Positions 1 to 8,761 of a stretch of 64,000 bases of DNA are shown here, one piece after another. The stretch is from NCBI GenBank assembly GCA_963778375.1, contig CAVZTX010000006.1:192736-256735 (forward strand), in the 5' to 3' direction. The notes beneath the pieces are model-generated. The model was not told the origin of the DNA. It saw only the letters and a program-made list of their open reading frames with translations, and ran no database searches. The translations under genes and the position numbers were made by a program. Each line of letters opens with the position of its first letter. Position 1 is the stretch's first letter. Source of the DNA: CAVZTX01 sp963778375 (GTDB lineage Bacteria > Chloroflexota > Ktedonobacteria > Ktedonobacterales > Ktedonobacteraceae).

Positions 1-518
1 ATAATTGCCAGCACCGCCGCGCTGCGTGCAGCACTTGGAGTACGCCCCATGTAGCTGAGAAGCATCAGATAACCGATGTACATAAACCACAGGATCAACG
101 TCGTCGTCAACTTCGGATCCCACGTCCACCATGTTCCCCATATCGTTTTGCCCCAAATCGAACCTAAAATGATGGCTATAGTGAGAAAGACAGCTCCCAC
201 CTCTGCCGAAGCACGCGCCAACCAATCCCAACGCTCATCCTTCTTCCAAAGATAACCAATACCCGCAACCGTCAAGACAACAAACGCTAGCATACCAATC
301 CATGCCATCGGAACATGAAAATAGAAGATGCGCTGGGCGTTGCCCTGTACAGCATCCGTCGGCGCATAGATGAAGATCATCCAGATAGAGACCATCATGC
401 CGACCAGCGAAAGTGCGCCTAGGACGAGGGAGACGATTGGGAGGTTATTAGTACGTCTCGTCTTCCCAATAGTGGTGTCTTGCGGCTCTATGCCTACTTT
501 TCGATTTACTACTGCCAT
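1..518 (-). CDS. ccmC: Heme exporter / cytochrome c assembly protein CcmC, 3' end cut by window edge
   Basis: Reading the minus strand from an ATG at 518 gives about 172 codons open to the window edge. The protein has repeated hydrophobic segments and the tryptophan-rich signature WGTWWTWDPKLT, the heme-handling WWD motif of the CcmC/CcmF/CcsA family. An early RIFYFHVPMAW segment is also typical of CcmC. The family delivers heme across the cytoplasmic membrane for attachment to apocytochrome c. It lies 4 nt behind ccmB in a tight ccmA-ccmB-ccmC operon, which favours CcmC over CcsA. The C-terminus is outside the window. Confidence 0.9.
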   Translation of the reverse strand, partial: MAVVNRKVGIEPQDTTIGKTRRTNNLPIVSLVLGALSLVGMMVSIWMIFIYAPTDAVQGNAQRIFYFHVPMAWIGMLAFVVLTVAGIGYLWKKDERWDWLARASAEVGAVFLTIAIILGSIWGKTIWGTWWTWDPKLTTTLILWFMYIGYLMLLSYMGRTPSAARSAAVLAI

Positions 519-522
519 AAAA

Positions 523-1188
523 TTAGTCCTCAATGACATATTCAAACAAGAGCAGCGAAATGCTCAAAAATATTATATCAAAGGCAGCTATCAAACCTAA
601 CCATGGTGGCTCGTTGGCACCCGGCACCATTAAGGAACCGGTGGCGCGCACCGCTCCAATCACGATGGGTACGATCAATGGAAATACCAGGATCGGTAAC
701 AATATTTCTCTTGCACGCGTAGCTGCAGCCATTGCCGAAAATAATGTACCAATCGTGGCAACCCCTAATGTGCCGAGCAGTACAATCGGTACCAGTGTGC
801 CTGTAAAGAGCGGCACGTTGAACAGCGCTGCGAAAATCGGCAGCGCTACAATTTCTACCACTCCGATAAATAGCATATTGCCGAGCAGTTTTGCAAGATA
901 AATAGCCTTGCGATCTACCGGGCAGAGCAGCAAGCGATCCATTGAACTCTTTTCTCGCTCTGCGACAATCGTACGACCCAGTCCTAATAAGCTAGCGAAG
1001 ATGAACGCTACCCACAATGCTCCGGGGGCAACGGCAGCTATATCATCTACGCGCAAGTCAAAGGCAAAATTGAAGATTACCAGCACGAGCACAGCAAATA
1101 ATCCCATACCGGTCCACATTTGCTTGCTGCGTAGTTCGCAGCGTATATCCTTCCAAAGGATTGCACTGACTTGTTCGAGAAACGTCAT
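523..1188 (-). CDS. ccmB: Heme ABC exporter permease CcmB
   Basis: The product is 221 residues with about six hydrophobic helices and a cytoplasmic N-terminus beginning MTFLEQVSAILWKDIRCELR, as expected for CcmB. CcmB is the membrane partner of the ATPase CcmA in the cytochrome c maturation ABC complex, which works with CcmC on periplasmic-side heme. Its start is 1 nt past the ccmA stop and it ends 4 nt before ccmC, so the three genes are almost certainly co-transcribed and translationally coupled. Length matches the family. Confidence 0.9.
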   Translation of the reverse strand: MTFLEQVSAILWKDIRCELRSKQMWTGMGLFAVLVLVIFNFAFDLRVDDIAAVAPGALWVAFIFASLLGLGRTIVAEREKSSMDRLLLCPVDRKAIYLAKLLGNMLFIGVVEIVALPIFAALFNVPLFTGTLVPIVLLGTLGVATIGTLFSAMAAATRAREILLPILVFPLIVPIVIGAVRATGSLMVPGANEPPWLGLIAAFDIIFLSISLLLFEYVIED

Positions 1189-1189
1189 C

Positions 1190-1861
1190 TCAGTACCTTT
1201 TATCTAAAACGGCATCCTGATGAATTATACGCCCTCCACTCAAGTTGACAATCCGATTGCTCAATTTCTGTGCAAGCTCAAGGTGATGGGTTGTGAAAAG
1301 TGTTGTGCCGACCGATGCTGTATGTTCGTCCAACAACGTCTCTAACAGGATGTTCCCATCCTCGTCCAGGCCGGTATCCGGCTCATCGAGCAAGAGAATT
1401 TGGGGAGAATGTAGCAATGCGCGTGCCAACGAGAGGCGCTGCGCCTGACCACGTGAGAGCGCGCTGACTCGCTCTTGTGCGCGCCGTGCCAACCCAACCC
1501 GGTTGAGAAGCTCACTAGCACGCTGCTGTAGATTTTTCACTGTGTACATACGGCCAAAGAAGAGCAGGTTCTCCATAGCCGTCAGTTCTTCATAAAGGTA
1601 GGGTTGGTGGGCCAGAAATCCCACAAGGTGGCGTACCTGCTGGCCATCCCGCACAATATCTAATCCATTGATACAGGCTGTTCCAGCGGTGGGTTTGGTT
1701 AATCCGGCCAAAATACGCAAAAGGGTGGTTTTGCCAGCGCCATTAGCTCCCAGCATTGCCACCCGTTCGCCTTGTGCGAGGCTGAGATCAACGCCTCGCA
1801 GAATGGGTTTCAGACCGAAGGTTTTTTTAAGTCCTCTTATCTCCACAGATGGAGTGTTCAA
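1190..1861 (-). CDS. ccmA: Heme ABC exporter ATP-binding protein CcmA
   Basis: A 223-residue ABC ATPase. The Walker A motif GANGAGKT is at residues 38-45, the signature LSRGQAQRLSLARALL is in the middle, Walker B is ILLLDEPDTGLDE, and a switch histidine follows in TTHH. CcmA energises heme handling by CcmB/CcmC in system I cytochrome c maturation. The assignment rests mainly on direct coupling to ccmB and ccmC, since ABC ATPases are similar to each other. It starts about 55 nt downstream of the groEL stop on the same strand, with a small hairpin between them. Confidence 0.88.
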   Translation of the reverse strand: MNTPSVEIRGLKKTFGLKPILRGVDLSLAQGERVAMLGANGAGKTTLLRILAGLTKPTAGTACINGLDIVRDGQQVRHLVGFLAHQPYLYEELTAMENLLFFGRMYTVKNLQQRASELLNRVGLARRAQERVSALSRGQAQRLSLARALLHSPQILLLDEPDTGLDEDGNILLETLLDEHTASVGTTLFTTHHLELAQKLSNRIVNLSGGRIIHQDAVLDKRY

Positions 1862-1888
1862 GATACACCCCGATGCCGATTTGAAAGC

Positions 1889-1906
1889 GCAGGGGAATGC
1901 CCCTGC
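1889..1906 (-). terminator. Hairpin between groEL and ccmA
   Basis: GCAGGGG and CCCCTGC form a perfect 7-bp stem around a 4-nt loop just after the groEL stop codon on the minus strand. There is no T-run, so it may be a weak terminator or processing site, or a relic of the palindromic repeat family seen elsewhere in the window. Confidence 0.4.
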
Positions 1907-1916
1907 ACTCTCGAAC

Positions 1917-3569
1917 TTACATCATTCCGCCCATGCCACCCATGCCACCCATACCGCCCATACCACCCGGCATGCCAGCGGCAGCTCCCTCTTCATCAGG
2001 AGCATCGGTAATGAGCGCATCAGTGGACAGGAACATACCGGCAATACTGGCAGCATTCTGCAAAGCAGAGCGCGTGACCTTGACAGGATCAATGATACCT
2101 GCCTCGAACATATCCACGTACTCGCCCTTCAAAGCATCGAAGCCATGCCCACGTGGGCTTCGGCGTACCTCGGAAACGGTGACCGCACCATCGCTGCCCG
2201 CGTTGAAAGCAATCTGGCGAAGAGGCTCTTCCAGAGCACGACGCAGGATGTTGACACCCGTCTGTTCGTCGCCTGCTGCTACCTGCACCTTATCGAGGAC
2301 GGGGATCGCATGCACCAGCACCGAACCACCGCCTGCTACAATGCCTTCCTCGATGGCAGCACGGGTAGCGGAAAGGGCATCTTCAACGCGATGTTTCTTC
2401 TCTTTCAGTTCTACTTCGGTAGCCGCGCCAACCTTAATCACGCCGACGCCGCCAGCGAGCTTTGCCAGGCGCTCCTGAAGCTTCTCACGGTCGTAATCGC
2501 TCGTGGTTTCATTGATCAGAGCGCGAAGCTGGCGCACGCGAGCCTGGATAGCTTCCGATTTGCCAGCGCCCTCTACGATTGTCGTGGTGTCTTTATTGAT
2601 GTTGACTGTGCGCGCGCGGCCAAGATCACGCAGCGTTGTATTCTCCAGCTTCAGGCCGGCCTTCTCGGTAATGACCTTGCCGCCGGTGAGAATGGCAATA
2701 TCCTCCAGCATTGCCTCGCGGCGATCACCAAAGCCAGGAGCCTTCACCGCCACGACGTTAAACGTACCACGCAGTTTGTTGACTACCAGGGTTGCCAGTG
2801 CCTCACCGTCTACATCCTCGGCAATAATTACTAGTTCTTTGCTGCCCGTCTGTATGACGCGCTCCAAAATGGGCAATAGATCAGCAATGGCACTGATCTT
2901 CTTGTCTGTAATCAGGATGTGAGGGTTTGACAGTACAGCTTCCATACGGTCCATATTAGTCGCCATATATGCAGAGATATAGCCACGGTCAAATTGCATG
3001 CCTTCGGTGTACTCTTTTTCCATTGCGAGGCCACGGCCCTCTTCAACGGTGATCACGCCGTCTTTGCCAACTTTGTCCATCACTTCGGCAATCAATCCGC
3101 CAATTTCAGGATCGGCTGCTGAGATCGAGGCAACCTGAGCAATCTGCTCCTGCGTCTCGACCGGCTTGCTCATCGACTTGACCTCATCAATGACGGCCTC
3201 AACGCCTTTTTCCAAACCCTTGCGCAGGATCATCGGGTTTGCGCCTGCCGCCAGGTTCTTCAGTCCTTCGGTAATAATCGCCTGTGCCAGCACGGTTGCA
3301 GTTGTGGTGCCATCACCGGCCACATCGTTAGTCTTGGTCGCAACCTCTTTCAGCAACTGCGCTCCCATGTTCTCAAAAGGATCAGGCAGATCGATGTCAC
3401 GCGCGATGGTGACACCATCATTGGTGATGGTTGGTGCGCCAAACTTTTTATCCAGCACTACGTTGCGGCCCTTTGGCCCAATCGTTACCTTCACTGCATC
3501 AGCTAGCGCATCCATACCTTTTTTAAGTGAATGACGTGCATTCTCATCAAATTGCAGTCTCTTTGCCAC
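1917..3569 (-). CDS. groL: Chaperonin GroEL (Hsp60)
   Basis: A 550-residue chaperonin, alignable by eye over its whole length. It starts MAKRLQFDENARHSLKKGMD, carries the ATP-site stretch GDGTTTATVLAQ near residue 85, and ends in the usual Gly-Gly-Met repeats before a final Met-Met. It forms the double-ring folding chamber with GroES as lid in the cytoplasm. It follows groES by about 97 nt on the minus strand, and the pair lies behind a CIRCE element. Both the length and the tail are normal for group I chaperonins. Confidence 0.98.
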   Translation of the reverse strand: MAKRLQFDENARHSLKKGMDALADAVKVTIGPKGRNVVLDKKFGAPTITNDGVTIARDIDLPDPFENMGAQLLKEVATKTNDVAGDGTTTATVLAQAIITEGLKNLAAGANPMILRKGLEKGVEAVIDEVKSMSKPVETQEQIAQVASISAADPEIGGLIAEVMDKVGKDGVITVEEGRGLAMEKEYTEGMQFDRGYISAYMATNMDRMEAVLSNPHILITDKKISAIADLLPILERVIQTGSKELVIIAEDVDGEALATLVVNKLRGTFNVVAVKAPGFGDRREAMLEDIAILTGGKVITEKAGLKLENTTLRDLGRARTVNINKDTTTIVEGAGKSEAIQARVRQLRALINETTSDYDREKLQERLAKLAGGVGVIKVGAATEVELKEKKHRVEDALSATRAAIEEGIVAGGGSVLVHAIPVLDKVQVAAGDEQTGVNILRRALEEPLRQIAFNAGSDGAVTVSEVRRSPRGHGFDALKGEYVDMFEAGIIDPVKVTRSALQNAASIAGMFLSTDALITDAPDEEGAAAGMPGGMGGMGGMGGMGGMM

Positions 3570-3666
3570 GAAACATACTCCTCTTTACATTATCGCTTCC
3601 GCGTTTGAAGTAGTGATATGACGCGAAAACGATCAGTAGGGCACGATACTTGGACCAGCCCTTTCA

Positions 3667-3927
3667 TTACTCAACAATACTCACAATGTCGCTTTCGCGC
3701 AGGATCAAATACTCTTCATCATCAAATTTGACCTCGGTACCTGCATACTTAGCAAAAAGCACCCTTTGTCCGACAGTTACCTCCAGCGATGTGCGTTTGC
3801 CATTGTCCAATACCTTACCGGGGCCAACAGCCAGGATTTCACCTTCCTGTGGCTTCTCTTTCGCGGTATCCGGCAGCACAATGCCGCTTTTGGTAACAGT
3901 TTCACGAGATAAAGGTTTTACTAACAT
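3667..3927 (-). CDS. groES: Co-chaperonin GroES (Hsp10)
   Basis: The protein is 86 residues. It starts MLVKPLSRETVTKSGIVLPD, has the mobile loop region (SGIVLPDTAKEKPQEG) and ends with a YLILRESDIVSIVE beta strand, all standard for GroES. It caps GroEL and is needed for productive folding. It is the first gene of the groES-groEL operon. The 5' leader carries a near-perfect CIRCE inverted repeat about 70 nt upstream, so expression is expected to be repressed by HrcA and raised by heat. Confidence 0.97.
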   Translation of the reverse strand: MLVKPLSRETVTKSGIVLPDTAKEKPQEGEILAVGPGKVLDNGKRTSLEVTVGQRVLFAKYAGTEVKFDDEEYLILRESDIVSIVE

Positions 3928-3998
3928 ACGGTCACCCAGCGGCTAAATCTTTACGCTCACTGTTGACATACGCCTGTTCCTCCCAAATTGTTTTATTT

Positions 3999-4025
3999 TT
4001 AGCACTCTCATCATAAGAGTGCGAA
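3999..4025 (-). promoter_or_regulatory. CIRCE operator (HrcA binding site) upstream of groES
   Basis: TTAGCACTC, nine bases, then GAGTGCGAA. This matches the CIRCE consensus TTAGCACTC-N9-GAGTGCTAA with one mismatch in the second arm. It lies about 70 nt upstream of the groES start, the classical place for HrcA control of groESL. Confidence 0.93.
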
Positions 4026-4059
4026 CCTCCTACATCATACATCATAGAAAGCGCCATCG

Positions 4060-4362
4060 CAAGAGGATGTTAACGCCCTCAAATATTCGAAGTTTGATCG
4101 GCCCGTTGAGATCAGTTTGCAGTCAGATGGACATATAGCTCTTGTCTTAGTACGAGATGAAGGACCAGGCCTATCGGAGATAGAACAGCAACGCATCTGG
4201 GAACGCTTTTACCGTGCAAAGGGTATCGAAGTACAAAGCGGCACCGGCATCGACCTACATATCTGCAAAACCATCATCGAATACCATCAGGGCCAGGTAG
4301 GAGTCCAAAGCGTCCCCGGACAGGGTTCTACCTTCTGGTTTACACTGCCAATAGCGGCGTAG
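4060..4362 (+). pseudogene. Relic of a sensor histidine kinase (ATPase domain only)
   Basis: The frame opens at the N box (VNALKYSKFDRPVEISL) and continues through the G1 box DEGPGL, an F-box-like ERFYRAKG, a degenerate G2 box (GTGIDLHICK in place of GTGLGLYICK) and the final strand STFWFTLPI. The sensor part, the dimerisation helix and the phospho-accepting His are all missing. Sequence upstream of about 4060 is non-coding, and no good start codon precedes the N box. It is best read as the 3' remnant of a kinase gene. A hairpin follows the stop. Confidence 0.8.
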
Positions 4363-4391
4363 GAGCATCATGCTGCTTAACCATTAGATAC

Positions 4392-4417
4392 GAAGAAGAG
4401 GTGAAAGCCTCTTCTTC
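4392..4417 (+). terminator. Hairpin after the histidine kinase relic
   Basis: GAAGAAGAGG and CCTCTTCTTC form a perfect 10-bp stem with a 6-nt loop (TGAAAG), 30 nt after the stop of the relic. No strong T-run follows. It is probably the old terminator of the lost kinase gene. Confidence 0.55.
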
Positions 4418-4477
4418 CATCAAGGCAATCTTACTCAGTTCTTCTTTTCATCACTAGCTGCCGCCATAAGATACTGC

Positions 4478-4846
4478 TTAGCCTCCTCGCAGTTCGTGCA
4501 GTGAACAATTGACGATCAAGTTTTGTAGCACGACAGGGTCTTTTATGACATCAGTTTGTTTCTTAGCGAGAGGTGCAATTGCTGGGAAATGCGTCTCTAT
4601 AAAACTGACAAGTGTCAGACGTAGGGCTTGAATTCCCTGCTGAAGGCCTTGTTCGCGTCCCTCCTCAAGTCCTTCCTGCAAGATCTCCTGATATGCCCAT
4701 GACTCTTTTAGTATGTCCTGGAACACAGCAAACCTCCTCTTCAAGAGGTCATCCCAAGGTTTTGCCATATCGCAAAGCCCTCCTACGTATCCATTCTGCG
4801 AGAAGTGTAACACATCGGAAACCGCTTGTTGAGTGGCTTTGGGCAT
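4478..4846 (-). pseudogene. C-terminal fragment of an Rpn/PD-(D/E)XK transposase-like nuclease
   Basis: This 122-codon frame contains the tail typical of Rpn-like (DUF4351/YhgA-type) proteins: a helical ESWAYQEILQEGLEEGREQG stretch, a Gln/Gly-rich helix, then a leucine-rich end. Such proteins normally have a PD-(D/E)XK nuclease domain of about 200 residues in front, which is absent here. The N-terminal residues look unrelated, so this is probably a truncated copy. Family assignment comes from the repeated EGxEEGxxQG pattern and is moderately secure. Confidence 0.6.
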
Positions 4847-5006
4847 CAGTGTCTTGCACGAGCAGAACTATAAATTACCCTTTTGTCTCCCGCGTCTGAT
4901 GATTTGATTAGAGTGTGGTACAATAGCACAGACATTTACATGAGATACTTTCAAAATGAAGCTTCGGGGCGTCATTGAGCGCTCCTACATTATCAGGGAA
5001 AATGTG

Positions 5007-7466
5007 ATGTTGGAACATAGGGATCTCAAAGATTTATTGGCAGGGCTTAACGAGCCACAGCAAAGGGCGGTTACCACCACCGAAGGCCCGGTACTTATAC
5101 TGGCTGGACCGGGGAGCGGTAAGACACGCGTCATCACCCATCGCATCGCCTATCTCGTGCAGCACGAGCATATCTCCCCTTGGCGTATTTTAGCGGTAAC
5201 GTTCACAAATAAGGCCGCGAAGGAGATGCGCGAGCGGTTGGAGAAGCTGGTAGGCGTCAACGAGTCTAAGGAAATGACGATTGGCACGTTTCATGCCATT
5301 GCTGCCCGTGTATTGCGCGTTGAAGCAGACCATCTCGCGCCCCTTGGCCTCAATAAATCCTTTGTGATCTTCGATACCGACGATCAGACTTCTCTGATCA
5401 AGCAAGCCATCAAGAATCTCAATCTTGATGAGAAACAGTACCGACCGATAACGATCCAGGGAATGATCTCGCGTGCTAAAAATGACCTGCTTGGGCCTGA
5501 CCAGATGGCCGAGCAGGCAGCAAAATATCTTGAGGAAGTAGCGGCACGTGTCTATAAACAATACCAGAAGCTCTTGCGTGCCAATAATGGGGTTGATTTC
5601 GACGACTTGTTGATGCTGACAGAACAGCTTTGGAGGCGCGAGCCGGATGTGCTGCGAAAGTACCAGATGCGCTGGCACTATATCCATGTCGACGAGTTTC
5701 AGGACTGCAACCTTCCACAATACAAATTGATACGCTTGCTCGGATATGGCACAGACGACAGGCACGAGGGTTTGGGAAATGTGTGCGTTGTGGGCGATGA
5801 CGATCAAATGATTTACACGTGGCGTGGAGCCAGCGCTGAGAATGTGCTGCGCTTTGAGCACGATTTTCCGCGTACTAAAATCATCATGCTGGAACAGAAC
5901 TACCGCTCGACACAGACTATTCTGGATGCTGCTCAGAACGTCGTGCAGCGCAATCGACTGCGCAAAGACAAGCGATTGTGGACGGCGCTGGGGACAGGCG
6001 AGAAGATTATACTGCACGAGGCTTACAACGAGGAAGAGGAAGGTCTGTTTACGGCCCGCGAGATTAATCGCCTGCTTGCACGTGGGGATATCGAGAGGCG
6101 TGGTGATGTGGCGGTCATGTATCGCACGAATGCACAGTCACGCGCACTGGAAGAGCAGTTCCTGCGGTCAAACATTCCTTACAAGGTTATTGGCAGTCGC
6201 AAGTTCTATGAGCGAAAAGAAGTTAAAGATATGTTGGCGTATTTGAGATTGCTGGCAAATCCTTATGATGAATTGAGCTTGCAGCGCATTATTAATGTGC
6301 CGAACAGGAAGATTGGGCCGAAGACGATTGGGGAGTTGCGGCAGTGGGCTAGCGAACGGCATGTCTCGGTTTACGATGCCATCCGGCAGATTGAGCAGCA
6401 TCCTACGTTGGGTAAGGCGGCGAAAACGGCGCTGGGGGGCTTCGCGGAATTGATGAACGATCTCATGAATTCGATGGATGAGTTGCAGTTGCCGGAATTG
6501 CTGGATCGGATCGCAGAACGCAGTGGGTATGGACCTGAACTGCGCGAAACGCCTGAAGGTGAGGAGCGCTGGAGCAACGTTCTGGAACTACGGCGCGTGG
6601 CTGAAGATTACTCGGAGATCGAGACGCGTACGGCGCTTGAGCTGTTTCTGGAAAATGTGGCGCTGGTTGGTGGTGCGGATACTTCCCAGACAAGCGAAAA
6701 TGGGACCTTGATTAAGGAAGAGAATAGTGATGCGGTGACGTTGATTACGCTGCACGCGGCGAAGGGACTGGAATATCCGGTCGTTTTTATTGTGGGAATG
6801 GATGAGGGGTCGCTGCCACATGCTCGCTCGGTTGATAAGCCGGATCAGTTGGAGGAGGAACGGCGTTTGGCTTATGTTGGCTTTACTCGCGCTATGCGCC
6901 GTTTGTATTTGGTGCGGGCGTATCGACGCTCGTTCTTTGGGGAGAGTCATTCTACGGAGCCGTCGCGTTTCCTTGAGGATATTCCGCGGAGGCTGATTAC
7001 GAGCACTGGATCGGGTGGGCCGCATGAGTCGGGTGGGCTGCGCTCGAAGGTGAATCGTCACAATAGTTGGGATGATGAGTATAATCAGGATACGTATTCG
7101 TCTGGTGATACGGGGCGGGTCTTTGGCAGCGGTAGGCCGGGGACGAGTAGTTCACCTCAGTGGTCGCCTCGTCCATCAGTGCCCTCTTCACCGACTGTGC
7201 CGCCCTTCTCGTCACAGGGGAGCAAAGGTAATCTCACACCTCCACTGTCATCGTCGTCGAAAAAGCCGCTTCCTCCTCCGGCACCTGTTCCTCCAAAGAC
7301 GCAGCAGTATAAGCCGGGCGATCGGGTGCGACATGATAAGTTCGGCGAGGGCATTATTTTGAAGAGTGAGATGGAGCAGGGTACTGAGTTTGTGGAGGTG
7401 CAGTTTCAGGGGAAGCATGGGAAGAAACGTCTCAGTATGGATTTCGCGCGGTTAGAGAAGTTATAA
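5007..7466 (+). CDS. pcrA: ATP-dependent 3'-5' DNA helicase PcrA/UvrD
   Basis: An SF1A helicase of 819 residues. Motif I GPGSGKT is at residues 34-40. Motif II is DEFQD, motif III-like GDDDQMIYTWRGA, motif IV LEQNYRST, and motif V/VI includes TLHAAKGLEYPVV and EERRLAYVGFTRA. After a Ser/Pro-rich linker the protein ends with the Tudor-like domain of PcrA (KPGDRVRHDKFGEG...). It acts in nucleotide excision repair, in removing RecA or polymerase, and in conflict resolution. The ATG at 5007 is preferred over 4956 because AGGGAAA precedes it and family members start near this point. The linker is longer than usual. Confidence 0.96.
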   Translation: MLEHRDLKDLLAGLNEPQQRAVTTTEGPVLILAGPGSGKTRVITHRIAYLVQHEHISPWRILAVTFTNKAAKEMRERLEKLVGVNESKEMTIGTFHAIAARVLRVEADHLAPLGLNKSFVIFDTDDQTSLIKQAIKNLNLDEKQYRPITIQGMISRAKNDLLGPDQMAEQAAKYLEEVAARVYKQYQKLLRANNGVDFDDLLMLTEQLWRREPDVLRKYQMRWHYIHVDEFQDCNLPQYKLIRLLGYGTDDRHEGLGNVCVVGDDDQMIYTWRGASAENVLRFEHDFPRTKIIMLEQNYRSTQTILDAAQNVVQRNRLRKDKRLWTALGTGEKIILHEAYNEEEEGLFTAREINRLLARGDIERRGDVAVMYRTNAQSRALEEQFLRSNIPYKVIGSRKFYERKEVKDMLAYLRLLANPYDELSLQRIINVPNRKIGPKTIGELRQWASERHVSVYDAIRQIEQHPTLGKAAKTALGGFAELMNDLMNSMDELQLPELLDRIAERSGYGPELRETPEGEERWSNVLELRRVAEDYSEIETRTALELFLENVALVGGADTSQTSENGTLIKEENSDAVTLITLHAAKGLEYPVVFIVGMDEGSLPHARSVDKPDQLEEERRLAYVGFTRAMRRLYLVRAYRRSFFGESHSTEPSRFLEDIPRRLITSTGSGGPHESGGLRSKVNRHNSWDDEYNQDTYSSGDTGRVFGSGRPGTSSSPQWSPRPSVPSSPTVPPFSSQGSKGNLTPPLSSSSKKPLPPPAPVPPKTQQYKPGDRVRHDKFGEGIILKSEMEQGTEFVEVQFQGKHGKKRLSMDFARLEKL

Positions 7467-7516
7467 AACTTCCCGTCGTCACTATTTCTGTACTTCTTGT
7501 CAGCGCGGGCGACTTG

Positions 7517-7646
7517 CCTGACATCCACTCATAACTCAGTCAAGTGACTGATGTGGCTCAGTGAGAAATCACTCCTTTGAGAGCCAAAGCTGCATCTGAA
7601 CCGGTGCCGATTTTCTCGCCTCGGATTTATGAGTGGATGTCAACGG
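7517..7646. mobile_element. Candidate MITE-like element, 130 bp with 16-bp terminal inverted repeats
   Basis: TGACATCCACTCATAA at 7519-7534 is repeated exactly in inverse orientation at 7627-7642. The hexamer GACTTG lies just outside both ends (7511-7516 and 7647-7652), as a target-site duplication would. The inside holds no open frame. This fits a small non-autonomous insertion element, but no relative is visible elsewhere in the window. The rest of the 7467-7820 gap holds only a promoter. Confidence 0.5.
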
Positions 7647-7752
7647 GACTTGTCCATTGAGGTTTGAGCACGGCGCAATCCTCTCGTGAACTGCTGTTGC
7701 TACTGTGAGGTCTGAAAGTGAAGCAATGTGCAGAGCTATACCCCTGCATCTC

Positions 7753-7781
7753 TTGGTATCGTCGTAGCTATATGGTATAGT
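7753..7781 (+). promoter_or_regulatory. Sigma70-type promoter of the toxin-antitoxin pair
   Basis: TTGGTA (7753-7758), 17-bp spacer, TATAGT (7776-7781), about 50 nt before the antitoxin start. The spacing is ideal and both hexamers are close to consensus. Confidence 0.6.
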
Positions 7782-7832
7782 TAAGAAGCAGATGAAGAAC
7801 TGGAACTACACAAGAAACATATGGAGCTAGCT

Positions 7833-8072
7833 ATGGCGACCGAAGTACGGGTGAAAACCGTTGTTTTACCGGGCGGGAAGATCGAAATTAGCACCCCGGA
7901 ACTTATTCCAGGACAACAGGCCACAGTTGTTGTCACCGTCGAAGATGATGAGTCCGTTAAGTTTCCCCACGTTATTGATATTCTCGGGCCATTGCCTGGT
8001 CATCAGCTCTTTCAAAATGCTGAGGAAGTAGATGCTTATCTCCACGAGGAGCGTGATGCTTGGGATCGCTAG
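7833..8072 (+). CDS. Antitoxin-like small protein paired with a PIN toxin
   Basis: A 79-residue protein beginning MATEVRVKTVVLPGGKIEIS, a beta-rich N-terminus like AbrB- or DUF104-type antitoxins, with an acidic C-terminus (DAYLHEERDAWDR) that would bind the toxin. The start at 7833 is favoured because GGAG lies 7 nt upstream, while the in-frame ATG at 7821 has no ribosome site. Its last 13 nt overlap the PIN-domain gene, the standard layout of a type II toxin-antitoxin operon. The exact antitoxin family is not recognised, so the role is inferred from context. Confidence 0.65.
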   Translation: MATEVRVKTVVLPGGKIEISTPELIPGQQATVVVTVEDDESVKFPHVIDILGPLPGHQLFQNAEEVDAYLHEERDAWDR

Positions 8073-8500
8073 TATTACCTTCAAGCGGTAGGGTCTACCT
8101 CGATGCAAATTGTTTCATCTATAGCATCGAGCGAATTGACCCGTATCGAGGTATGCTTGATACACTCTGGCGGGCTGTAAGCGCTGGACAGTTTACGGTT
8201 GTCACGAGTGAATTGACCTTGCTTGAAGTTTTGGTGAAGCCGCTAAAGGTAGGCGATACCACCGCTGTTGCGACATTCCGCACGGTATTGCAACGTTCTC
8301 CTGATGTGCATATGTTGCCAATTACGCAAAGCATATTAGAAGAGGCGGCAAATCTAAGAGCAACAATGAGTTTTAAGACACCGGACGCTCTGCATGCTGC
8401 GACCGCACTATCGCAAGAGTGCGAACTTTTCGTGACGAACGATGGCGCTTTCCGGCGAATCTCTCATCTCACTGTGGCAGTGCTTAGCGAAAATGTCTAA
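8060..8500 (+). CDS. PIN-domain ribonuclease toxin (VapC-like)
   Basis: A 146-residue PIN domain. The acidic catalytic residues are visible as D in YLDANCFIYSIE near the N-terminus, E in TSELTLLEVL, D in KTPDALHAATA and D in FVTNDGAFRRI. PIN toxins cleave RNA, often tRNA, and are neutralised by the upstream partner. It starts with TTG at 8060 behind a good GAGGAG site lying within the antitoxin gene, implying translational coupling. All active-site positions are present, so the toxin is likely functional. Confidence 0.82.
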   Translation: MGSLVLPSSGRVYLDANCFIYSIERIDPYRGMLDTLWRAVSAGQFTVVTSELTLLEVLVKPLKVGDTTAVATFRTVLQRSPDVHMLPITQSILEEAANLRATMSFKTPDALHAATALSQECELFVTNDGAFRRISHLTVAVLSENV

Positions 8501-8761
8501 TGCGCACAATTGCGACCTACTCCGCTTGCCTCTTCGCTGTGTCGAGTTAAATACAATAGTTTCACCAAAAGCGGAGGTGAATCTCTTTTTTATGAGGAAT
8601 GCGCGCTCTTGTAGTATGTTGTACCATAAAGTACCATGGTGAAAGTATAGGCTGTGCCTTTGCCCCTAAAGGGTGTATGGCTTGCGTTGTTTTGTTCAGC
8701 AAGGTGTATTTTCCTTTCTTTCTTTATGTGGAGAAAGATCAGATTTGGGGAGGCATATCTC

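Noticed and set aside
1935..1975. 9-bp-like repeats at the end of groEL
   Set aside because: These encode the normal Gly-Gly-Met tail of GroEL and are unrelated to the GAAACA arrays.
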